Origin: RI-92 sp037384645
Lineage (GTDB): Bacteria; Pseudomonadota; Gammaproteobacteria; UBA6429; Thiohalophilaceae
Assembly: GCA_037384645.1 (NCBI GenBank)
Contig: JARRNT010000075.1
Location: 1-7,761 of the forward strand
DNA length: 7,761 nucleotides
Direction of reading: 5' to 3'
The notes beneath the pieces were generated by a model. It was not told the origin of the DNA. It worked only from the letters and a program-made list of their open reading frames with translations, and did not search any database. Below are positions 1-5,894 of this stretch, in pieces. Position numbers and translations under genes: made by a program. Every line of letters begins with the position of its first letter. Positions within the stretch are counted from its first letter, which is position 1.

Positions 1-56
1 CATGGTAAACGCTGGTCGCATGGCATATATCATTGTGAGAAAGTTATTTCCGTGCG

Positions 57-2084
57 GTGCGCGAAGCATTATGTAACGCAAAACGCTGTATCTTCATAAT
101 TGGCTGGGATATTCACAGCGAGGTCCGTCTTGTACGTAGCAACAATAATGATGGCTATCCCGAAAAGCTTGGCCCGCTGCTAGATTCCCTGGCTCGCGAA
201 CGGCGCCAACTCAACATATACATATTAGACTGGGATTTCGCGATGATCTATGCGATGGAGCGTGAGTTTTTTCCGCATTACAGGCTGCAATGGAAATCTC
301 ACGACAGGGTGCACTTCTGTCTTGACGGTAATCACCCTGTCGGTGCATCGCAGCACCAGAAGATTGTGGTTGTTGATGACCGTATTGCATTCTGCGGTGG
401 ACTGGATCTGAGTAAGTGGCGTTGGGATACATCCGAGCACAACATTGATAATGAACTACGTATAGATCCTGACGGTAAACCGTATCCGCCGTTCCATGAC
501 GTACAGATTCTGCTCGATGCGGATGCTGCTGCAGCGTTGGGCGAGCTGGCGCGTGAGCGCTGGCATACTGCCGTTGGCAGCAAAGCGGTTGAAGCAGAAA
601 GAGCTATAGAAGAAGATCAGTGGCCACCAAGCGTTGTTGTGGCCCAACAAAATGTAAATATCGGTATCGCACGGACACTGCCGGCATACAAAGGTCGTAA
701 AGAGGTCCGCGAAGTCGAGCGTCTTTACCTGGATTCGATCGCGTCAGCACAGACTTTCATCTATATGGAAAACCAGTACCTCAGCTCGCACCGTATTGTG
801 TGTGCACTGGCAAAAAGACTGAAGGAATCGGACGGGCCACAAGTTATCATCGTGATGCCTGAAAAAACTGGCGGCTGGCTGGAGCAACATACGATGGACG
901 TGTTGCGTGCACGCGTTTTGCAACAACTGCGTGATGCAGATGTACATGATCGCTTTCGTATTTATTATGTTCGCCTGGCAAAAGATCCACACGTGTCATT
1001 GATGGTACATGCAAAGGTGATGATCATCGATGACTGTTTTGCACGTGTTGGCTCTGCCAACGCCAGTAATCGTTCTATGGGTCTGGACTCGGAGTGTGAT
1101 ATTGCGGTTGAGTCCAGTGACACTCAGGATTGTGGTACAGCTATTACCTGTTTTCGGCGCAGACTGCTGGCCGAACACCTTGGTGTAGAAGTCGATGACG
1201 TCGCCAATGCGGAGCAGGAGCATGCATCGCTAATTGAGGCCGTCGAATCATTGCGCGGTGGTGATCGCACGCTCGAACCATTGTCGGGTGCAATATCCGA
1301 GGATGTGGATGCGTGGGTACCGGAATCAGAACTGTTGGATCCCGAGAAGCCTGTTGAACCTGAAGAATTTCTTGACCAGATCGTGTCACCCGATTATCGC
1401 AAGCCCGCCTATCGTTATCTGTTGCATGTCGGTATGCTGCTGGTTGCGTTACTGGTATTGGCCGCGATATGGCGTTGGACACCACTGTCTGACTGGCTTG
1501 ATATCGACAGGGCAAAGGCGACTGCCAACTGGATTCGAAACAGCTATTTTACCCCAGTGCTGGTGCTTATCGCCTATGTCATCGGCGGGCTGATTGCTGT
1601 TCCTGTCACCTTAATGATTATTGCAACAGTAACTGTATTCGATCCATGGATCGGCGCAGCTTATGCGTTGCTGGGCGCCGAAGTTGCGGCACTGGCGGGC
1701 TTTGGTGTTGGTCATATGATCGGACGCGATGCAGTCAGCCGAATAGCAGGCAGTCGTGTAAATCGTCTGAGTCGCAAACTGTCTGAACGCGGTGTGCTCA
1801 CCATCATCACACTGCGCATAGTACCAGTAGCTCCATTCACGGTTATCAATGTCATCGCCGGTGTCTCCGAAATCAGATTTCGTGACTTCGCGATCGGCAG
1901 TTTCATCGGCATGGTGCCAGGGGTAATGGCTATATCTCTGCTCGCTGACCGCATAATTGCTTCATTACGTGACCCGAGCCTGGCGAGCGCACTTGTACTT
2001 GTTGTTGTCATTGTCCTGGTCATTGCGGCACTTACCGGTTTACGTTACTGGGTTAGCCGTAAACGCAAGGATAGAGCAGACTAA
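57..2084 (+). CDS. Phospholipase D/cardiolipin synthase-like protein fused to VTT membrane domain (5'-incomplete)
   Basis: This is probably a membrane-bound phospholipid hydrolase or transphosphatidylase of the PLD superfamily. Counting from the GTG at 57, the first HKD motif is H100-x-K102-x4-D107 and the second is H318-x-K320-x4-D325, followed by a typical GSANASNRSMGLD block. A linker with several acidic residues (about 375-445) leads to a first membrane helix (455-471). A VTT/DedA-like domain follows (about 495-635), with the family pattern LRIVPVAPFTVINVIAG then FRDF and GMVPG, and a last helix at 641-664 ends in a basic tail. The GTG at 57 is only the first available start codon and is unlikely to be the real start: the frame is open from 39 and its residues ESYFRAVREAL already match the family, while a stop lies at 36-38. 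Upstream residues NAGRMAYII in another frame (5-34) also look like the family N-terminus, so a frameshift or sequence error is likely. The EEP gene follows 13 bp downstream, as in the E. coli clsB-ybhP region. Family assignment is secure; substrate is not. Confidence 0.93.
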   Translation: MREALCNAKRCIFIIGWDIHSEVRLVRSNNNDGYPEKLGPLLDSLARERRQLNIYILDWDFAMIYAMEREFFPHYRLQWKSHDRVHFCLDGNHPVGASQHQKIVVVDDRIAFCGGLDLSKWRWDTSEHNIDNELRIDPDGKPYPPFHDVQILLDADAAAALGELARERWHTAVGSKAVEAERAIEEDQWPPSVVVAQQNVNIGIARTLPAYKGRKEVREVERLYLDSIASAQTFIYMENQYLSSHRIVCALAKRLKESDGPQVIIVMPEKTGGWLEQHTMDVLRARVLQQLRDADVHDRFRIYYVRLAKDPHVSLMVHAKVMIIDDCFARVGSANASNRSMGLDSECDIAVESSDTQDCGTAITCFRRRLLAEHLGVEVDDVANAEQEHASLIEAVESLRGGDRTLEPLSGAISEDVDAWVPESELLDPEKPVEPEEFLDQIVSPDYRKPAYRYLLHVGMLLVALLVLAAIWRWTPLSDWLDIDRAKATANWIRNSYFTPVLVLIAYVIGGLIAVPVTLMIIATVTVFDPWIGAAYALLGAEVAALAGFGVGHMIGRDAVSRIAGSRVNRLSRKLSERGVLTIITLRIVPVAPFTVINVIAGVSEIRFRDFAIGSFIGMVPGVMAISLLADRIIASLRDPSLASALVLVVVIVLVIAALTGLRYWVSRKRKDRAD

Positions 2085-2097
2085 TTCTCAAAAGCAC

Positions 2098-2781
2098 ATG
2101 CGTATTGCAACCTACAATATCCACCGGGCAATTGGTAGTGATAGCAAAGAGAACCCGGAACGAATCGTATCAGTGCTAAATGAACTGAACGCAGATGTCG
2201 TCGCGTTACAGGAAGTAGGTTTTGCTTCTGGAGAACCCGGCAACTTGCTGGAATATCTGGGTGAATCAACACAGTCCCGTGTTATCGAGGGCATTACCTT
2301 CAAGGATGAGCGTGGTCATTATGGTAATGCGGTGCTTAGCCGACATCCGGTTAACGTTATCAAGTTGCATGACATTAGCGTGCCCGGTCGCGAACCGCGT
2401 GGCGCTATTGAATTGAGGCTGGAAGTCGGAGACAAAGTAGTGCAGGTCATTGCCACGCATCTTGGCCTGCGTCCGGGAGAGCGCCGTGAACAGGTTGAGA
2501 AACTGATGCCCCAGTTAACTACGTCTTCGGCTGACATAAAAATACTGCTGGGTGATCTGAATGAATGGTTCCTGTGGGGGCGACCGTTAAACAGGCTACA
2601 CCGTGTATTTGGCTACACACCGGCACCTGCTACGTTCCCGTCGCGCTGGCCGCTATTTGCACTTGATCGTCTCTGGGTGGAGCCACTATCGGCTATTGTT
2701 AGCATCCAGGTGCATAAAAGCACTAATGCAAAAACAGCTTCCGATCACCTGCCGCTTATTGCGCAGATACATCTTGATTAA
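2098..2781 (+). CDS. Endonuclease/exonuclease/phosphatase (EEP) family hydrolase, YbhP-like
   Basis: This 227-residue metal-dependent phosphohydrolase belongs to the DNase I-like EEP fold, which includes nucleases, sphingomyelinases and inositol phosphatases. The active-site landmarks are all present in order: N7 in TYNIH, E39 in ALQEV, the GNAVLSRHPV strand, H121 in ATHLGLR, D153 and N155 in LLGDLNEW, D190 in ALDRLWV, and D216-H217 in ASDHLPL. ATG 2098 was chosen because it directly begins the conserved first strand (MRIATYNIH); the frame is open further upstream but would overlap the PLD gene with no family similarity. No strong ribosome binding site is visible, and with a 13-bp gap translation may be coupled to the PLD gene. 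There is no signal peptide or membrane helix, so it is probably cytoplasmic. Pairing with a PLD-type gene suggests phospholipid head-group or phosphodiester chemistry, but the substrate cannot be read from sequence. Confidence 0.93.
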   Translation: MRIATYNIHRAIGSDSKENPERIVSVLNELNADVVALQEVGFASGEPGNLLEYLGESTQSRVIEGITFKDERGHYGNAVLSRHPVNVIKLHDISVPGREPRGAIELRLEVGDKVVQVIATHLGLRPGERREQVEKLMPQLTTSSADIKILLGDLNEWFLWGRPLNRLHRVFGYTPAPATFPSRWPLFALDRLWVEPLSAIVSIQVHKSTNAKTASDHLPLIAQIHLD

Positions 2782-2852
2782 ATGTTTTCATGTTCAATTA
2801 AAACTGATAAGAATAAGATTAAATAGTGAGTGGAAGATGCTTAATCATTTTT

Positions 2853-2911
2853 ACCTGATATTTCAAATCAGCTGCCGCAAATAGCGGTCAGCTGAGTTTG
2901 TCTTGTTATAT
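2853..2911 (-). repeat. Degenerate attC at the end of the cassette array
   Basis: A strong hairpin (stem 2864-2878 with 2884-2900, loop 2879-2883) has exactly two unpaired bases, both on the same arm (A2895 and T2888). This resembles the extrahelical bases by which integrases recognise folded attC. The outer box on the gene side is GTTATAT (2905-2911). The box on the chromosomal side is only ACCTGAT (2853-2859), which departs from RYYYAAC at two positions. It lies 57 bp past the GST stop, where an attC is expected. Other reading: a transcription terminator between convergent genes; no run of T follows on either strand, which makes that weaker. Confidence 0.55.
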
Positions 2912-2968
2912 GCTTCTCAATAACAATTCCATTAATCCCTGGATTAACGCAAATTGATAACGGCAATA

Positions 2969-3766
2969 TTAGCGAGACAAGCCAAGCTCCTCATCTGTCG
3001 CGCTATATTCATACTTATCCCTGGGTGGCCAGGGGCGATTTTTCCAGTCAGGTTCGAAAACAAAAGATGATTGACGTCGTCCAGGAAGAAGCCCCCCATC
3101 TCCGACACCTTTGGCATAATCATAATAGAGCTTAATAATTTCTTCTTTTGTAACCTGCTGTGCGGCTGGATGTGAAATACAGGCTTCAATCCACTGAGAA
3201 ACGCGATTGAATTTCTCTGATACTGGAAGCAAGAAGTGCTCATAATACTCCAAAAACCAGAAACGCATAAACAACGGGGTAAACACAGCCTCTGCCCATC
3301 CAAATTCCTCGAACAAATATGGGCCTTCAGTTGCATGCTCCAGGAGGAAATTGTTCAACTGTTCATACTGATTGAGCATGCTCGTTTTGAATTCATACCG
3401 ACGCTCCAGGCTCTGATTCATGACCATGGAATAGCCCTGAAAAGCAAACTCGTTTTCGAGTTTTTCTAACATACCTTCCACGGCATGACGATATGGGTCA
3501 GTTTGCGCTACGGAGTTTTCAGGGAACAACTCATCAAGGTAGCGCATAATAACAAGACTTTCCTTAATAATACGACCATCAGAAGTTGCCAGGACAGGCA
3601 TTGCCGATGTTCCCCGAGTTTTTTGGATCAACCATTCAGGTCTGGGACGAGTAATATCAACGACATGGAAATTGATATCTTGTAGGCGCCCTTTTAGCGT
3701 TAACAATATTTTTAATCGTTGACTAAATGGGCAAACTGGAATGTGGTATACAGTTGCTTTACTCAT
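2969..3766 (-). CDS. Glutathione S-transferase-like protein (cassette gene)
   Basis: This 265-residue protein has the GST layout: an N-terminal thioredoxin fold (about 1-82) and an all-helical C-terminal domain. Visible landmarks are VYHIPVCPFSQR with C12-P-F-S15 at the usual catalytic position, the cis-proline loop AMPVL (P57), and the glutathione-contacting E69-S70 leading into LVIMRYLDEL. The C-terminal domain has GWAEAVFTPLF (156-166), corresponding to the N-capping region of the family. A cysteine active site suggests omega/beta-like thiol-transfer or glutathionyl-lyase chemistry rather than classical conjugation. After about residue 205 there is a charged and aromatic tail of some 60 residues that is longer than usual. 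ATG 3766 is preferred over the in-frame TTG 3781 because it begins directly before the first strand. It is the last cassette gene and has a probable promoter of its own. Cytoplasmic; substrate unknown. Confidence 0.87.
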   Translation of the reverse strand: MSKATVYHIPVCPFSQRLKILLTLKGRLQDINFHVVDITRPRPEWLIQKTRGTSAMPVLATSDGRIIKESLVIMRYLDELFPENSVAQTDPYRHAVEGMLEKLENEFAFQGYSMVMNQSLERRYEFKTSMLNQYEQLNNFLLEHATEGPYLFEEFGWAEAVFTPLFMRFWFLEYYEHFLLPVSEKFNRVSQWIEACISHPAAQQVTKEEIIKLYYDYAKGVGDGGLLPGRRQSSFVFEPDWKNRPWPPRDKYEYSATDEELGLSR

Positions 3767-3802
3767 AGCCTTATTTATCAATCATGTATCTCATCGTTCC
3801 AA

Positions 3803-3830
3803 ACTATATATTTAGTAATAGTTTTTTCAA
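3803..3830 (-). promoter_or_regulatory. Putative sigma-70 promoter inside the GST cassette
   Basis: On the - strand, TTGAAA (3825-3830) and TATAGT (3803-3808) are separated by 16 bp; each differs from consensus at one position. Transcription would start near 3796, about 30 bp before the ATG at 3766. It lies just inside the cassette boundary, so it would travel with the cassette. The region is AT-rich, so chance matches are possible. Confidence 0.5.
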
Positions 3831-3836
3831 TGTATC

Positions 3837-3902
3837 GTATAACGCTCTGGTGAGCGGCCGAGGGGCGCGATAGCGACGATGTCGGCTGGCGCATTGTTGA
3901 AG
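3837..3902 (-). repeat. attC site of the methyltransferase cassette
   Basis: This 66-bp imperfect palindrome is bounded by GTATAAC (3837-3843) and GTTGAAG (3896-3902). The inner arms GCGGCCGA and TCGGCTGGC pair with one bulged base, as expected of attC inner boxes. It lies between the methyltransferase stop and the GST cassette. The outer box GTTGAAG departs from GTTRRRY only in its last base. Confidence 0.78.
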
Positions 3903-3981
3903 ATTGATGTGCTCCTGATCTAAATATATGAAACACATAAGCAGTTGCTAACTGATCTGTGACACCGACCAATCAACTCTC

Positions 3982-4713
3982 TCAGTAAATTCCAGGAATC
4001 AATCGATAGCGCACTCGTTGTGTATAGTCTCGATAGCCCGGCAACTCTTCCTGTAGAGTCTGGTCTTCAAGTACTGTTCTGATTACCGAAATGACTGTTG
4101 CCACCGCCGCAGGTATCAGTGTCCATACCGAGCCGAGAGCAAGAACTATACCGAACAGTGGAAGAATATTTCCGGCATAACCCGGATGCCGAACAAACCG
4201 GTACGGTCCGGTATCACACACCACATGCCCTCGTTCCGTCTGAATGCGTACCACACTGGAGAAAAAACGGTTCACTACTACTGCCCATGCAGCGAAGGCG
4301 TAACCGAACGCGATCAAAATGAACCCAATGATGCTTAACCATAGCGGAAATTCGGAGGACCAGTGATAGCGATGGTCCAGCCCTGCAACAATAACCATAG
4401 GGTAACCGATACTCACCGCCATCAGTGGTGCAAGCACTTTATCCCAGGCCTTTGCGTTTTGGATATTTTCCAAATTTTGTCGTTCGGCCGTCAATCCTGG
4501 GTGCCGCTGTTCCGCCCATATACGTCCCCCAATACCAGCGGCTAAGATCAGCAGGGAATAGACCCAGGCCTGCCACCAACCGAGGTCCCCACCGCATATT
4601 AATAAAATCAGCGGGATAAGGAGATACACGACGACTAATCTGATCCACTGGCGAGGGGATACTGTTTGTGCTGACTCTTCACTAACCGTCTTCGCTGACA
4701 TGTCATTCCCCAT
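3982..4713 (-). CDS. Isoprenylcysteine carboxyl methyltransferase (ICMT/PEMT)-like integral membrane protein (cassette gene)
   Basis: This 243-residue membrane protein belongs to the ICMT/phospholipid-methyltransferase superfamily, whose members transfer methyl groups from S-adenosylmethionine inside the membrane. Hydrophobic segments are at about 24-40, 46-64, 96-112, 122-146 and 182-211. The SAM-binding C-terminal motif is complete: VCDTGPYRFVRHPGYAG with R175-H176-P177-x-Y179-x-G181, then E216-D217 in VLEDQTLQEELPGY, and the ending YTQRVRYRLIPGIY. ATG 4713 gives the full reading frame; ATG 4701 is an alternative, preceded at suitable spacing by a GGGGA stretch. Bacterial members methylate various small molecules or lipids and are not known to need prenylated proteins, so the substrate is open. 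Only 22 bp separate the start from the preceding attC, leaving no room for a promoter. An 80-bp stretch with no recognised feature lies between its stop and its attC. Confidence 0.88.
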   Translation of the reverse strand: MGNDMSAKTVSEESAQTVSPRQWIRLVVVYLLIPLILLICGGDLGWWQAWVYSLLILAAGIGGRIWAEQRHPGLTAERQNLENIQNAKAWDKVLAPLMAVSIGYPMVIVAGLDHRYHWSSEFPLWLSIIGFILIAFGYAFAAWAVVVNRFFSSVVRIQTERGHVVCDTGPYRFVRHPGYAGNILPLFGIVLALGSVWTLIPAAVATVISVIRTVLEDQTLQEELPGYRDYTQRVRYRLIPGIY

Positions 4714-4735
4714 AATAAAATGGATTTGAGTGTGT

Positions 4736-4807
4736 GCCTAACGATGACACTCAGTTGCCGCCGGACCGCGCAGCGGTTTGGCGGACAGATGGAGCGCATT
4801 GTTAGGA
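4736..4807 (-). repeat. attC site of the membrane-protein cassette
   Basis: This 72-bp site is bounded by GCCTAAC (4736-4742) and GTTAGGA (4801-4807), both close matches to the core boxes. Inside, CCGCC (4758-4762) pairs with GGCGG (4780-4784), and ACCGCGCAGCGGT (4765-4777) forms an apical hairpin. It begins three bases after the stop codon of the membrane-protein gene. Confidence 0.88.
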
Positions 4808-4810
4808 GCG

Positions 4811-5251
4811 TCACTCACGAAAAATCCCATACGTGGCCGCCAGGGGAATTGCGAAAAGCAACAATAGCACCACGTTCAGCACCGCATTTGGCCAGAATCC
4901 GGACCACACGGAGAACAGGGTATCCGGTATGAACCAAGCACTGACGGAGACCGCCAGAATTAGCCAGGCGTGCGGCCGTGCTTCCCTGAACGGGCCTCCC
5001 GCAACGAGAAAAAGCAGAACTGCCCACCCGAGCATGACACTACCGAGAACGGCATGCGCGAGCGAGATGTAGGCAATCGCCTCAGTCCCGAACTGCTCAA
5101 GCCGCTCGGCATCCCCGTATAGAAGCAGCGCAAATCCGCCACGTGCCACGCCCGGCGCCAACACGAGCGCTAGACCAAACAAGGCCACCCCCGCGCTAAT
5201 CAAACGTAGCCATAAGGACCAAAACGGTAGGGAGCTACGTTGTGCGGTCAT
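4811..5251 (-). CDS. Unidentified four-helix membrane protein (cassette gene)
   Basis: I do not recognise a family for this 146-residue protein. It has four probable membrane helices at about 12-32, 59-83, 94-112 and 122-142, a positively charged N-terminus (R5, R16) and a short loop with acidic residues (YGDAERLEQFGTEA, 45-58) between helices 1 and 2. Helix 3 to 4 contains WFIPDTLFSVWSGFWPN, rich in aromatics with a central Pro-Asp, a pattern seen in several small uncharacterised four-helix families. The ATG at 5251 is well supported: AGGAG lies six bases upstream and is formed by the attC core box. The gene fills its 523-bp cassette almost completely. Its base composition is clearly richer in G+C than the GNAT and GST cassette genes, suggesting a different source. 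Function unknown; an inner-membrane location is inferred. Confidence 0.8.
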   Translation of the reverse strand: MTAQRSSLPFWSLWLRLISAGVALFGLALVLAPGVARGGFALLLYGDAERLEQFGTEAIAYISLAHAVLGSVMLGWAVLLFLVAGGPFREARPHAWLILAVSVSAWFIPDTLFSVWSGFWPNAVLNVVLLLLFAIPLAATYGIFRE

Positions 5252-5257
5252 GTCACG

Positions 5258-5262
5258 CTCCT
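5258..5262 (-). promoter_or_regulatory. Shine-Dalgarno sequence formed by the attC core box
   Basis: On the - strand the core GTTAGGA followed by G gives AGGAG, then six bases, then ATG 5251. The ribosome binding site of the membrane-protein gene is therefore built mostly from the TTAGGA part of the recombination box, which is the first sequence of the cassette itself. Confidence 0.7.
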
Positions 5263-5371
5263 AACACCCATACTCAGCGGACCCATACGCAAAGCGGCGT
5301 TTGCGCAATAATGCCGAAGGCATGCGCAAAAACCGCGCAGTGATTGGGGCCGCTGGCGCTACTTGTTGGGC
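5259..5371 (-). repeat. attC site of the GFA cassette (long form)
   Basis: At 113 bp this is the longest attC here, bounded by TCCTAAC (5259-5265) and GTTGGGC (5365-5371). The inner boxes CAGCGGACCC and GGGGCCGCTG pair closely. The central part is a nested hairpin: GCGG 5294-5297 with CCGC 5333-5336, TTTGCGC 5300-5306 with GCGCAAA 5324-5330, and ATGCC 5311-5315 with GGCAT 5319-5323 around a GAA loop. Confidence 0.85.
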
Positions 5372-5383
5372 CAATTCTGTTCA

Positions 5384-5782
5384 TTATCTGCCTGGTTGCC
5401 ACTCTTCGTAGAAAGGTACGTCTTTATCGTCTTGTAGCCATGCTACATCATGAGAACACCAAATATGCGCCTCCGGTTTGATGCCAGGGTCTTCATCTAG
5501 GGTGGCGACCCGAACAATGACATGCGGTTGAGCTGGACGTTCAGCTACGATATGCGATCCGCAAATCGAACAAAAATATCGAAGCTTCCCAGGCGACGAT
5601 TCATATGCCTTTAATTTTTCTTGGCCTTTGATCCACCTGAAGTGTTCTCGTATAACTCCAGCACTAGATGCAAAAGGCGCGGCATGTGACTTTCGACAAG
5701 TCTGACAATGGCAATGAATAATCGGCATGTCCAACTTGTCAACTTCGTATTCAACTGCCTTACACAAACAGCTACCCTTCAT
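5384..5782 (-). CDS. GFA/CENP-V family zinc-binding protein (cassette gene)
   Basis: This 132-residue protein belongs to the Gfa-like (glutathione-dependent formaldehyde-activating enzyme/CENP-V) family, a small Mss4-like zinc fold. Both zinc sites are visible: C5-x-C7 in GSCLCKAVEYEV, C24-x-C26-x2-C29 in HCHCQTCRKSH, and C71-x2-C74 in YFCSICGSHI. The family ending PEAHIWCSHDVAWLQ (103-117) is also present. Length matches the family. ATG 5782 is preceded by AGAGGTGA at good spacing. The founding member was proposed to speed addition of formaldehyde to glutathione, but most homologues are uncharacterised, so the name is a family label and not a proven activity. The gene has its own ribosome binding site but only 20 bp between the preceding attC and its start, so transcription must come from upstream. 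Cytoplasmic. Confidence 0.92.
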   Translation of the reverse strand: MKGSCLCKAVEYEVDKLDMPIIHCHCQTCRKSHAAPFASSAGVIREHFRWIKGQEKLKAYESSPGKLRYFCSICGSHIVAERPAQPHVIVRVATLDEDPGIKPEAHIWCSHDVAWLQDDKDVPFYEEWQPGR

Positions 5783-5802
5783 TCAACTCACCTCTTTTTA
5801 GT

Positions 5803-5862
5803 GCCCAACGTGTAAGCTTAGGCGTGCCGTTTTTGGGCGTCGCCTGGGGCGTCTTGTTGGGC
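5803..5862 (-). repeat. attC site of the epoxide hydrolase cassette
   Basis: This 60-bp site, of the classical 59-base-element size, is bounded by GCCCAAC (5803-5809) and GTTGGGC (5856-5862), which are perfect complements. Inner arms around TTAGGCG and CGCCTGG pair with a bulge. It lies 32 bp beyond the epoxide hydrolase stop and 20 bp before the GFA start. Confidence 0.9.
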
Positions 5863-5894
5863 ACACTGTGCTGTATTCATTCGGAAGGATTCTG

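Noticed and set aside
1144..1593. Long open frames inside the PLD gene on both strands
   Set aside because: They lie entirely within a well-supported coding region, are rich in residues typical of out-of-frame translation, and show no family motifs.
1957..2097. Longer EEP reading frame overlapping the PLD gene
   Set aside because: The added residues are a shifted reading of the PLD C-terminal helix and show no EEP similarity.
2864..2900. Intrinsic terminator for the EEP gene
   Set aside because: The stem is strong, but no T run follows on either strand; the two same-side bulges and nearby GTTATAT box fit a worn attC better. A dual role remains possible.
3767..3781. TTG start at 3781 for the GST gene
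   Set aside because: It would add five residues before the conserved first strand; the ATG at 3766 fits the family start better.
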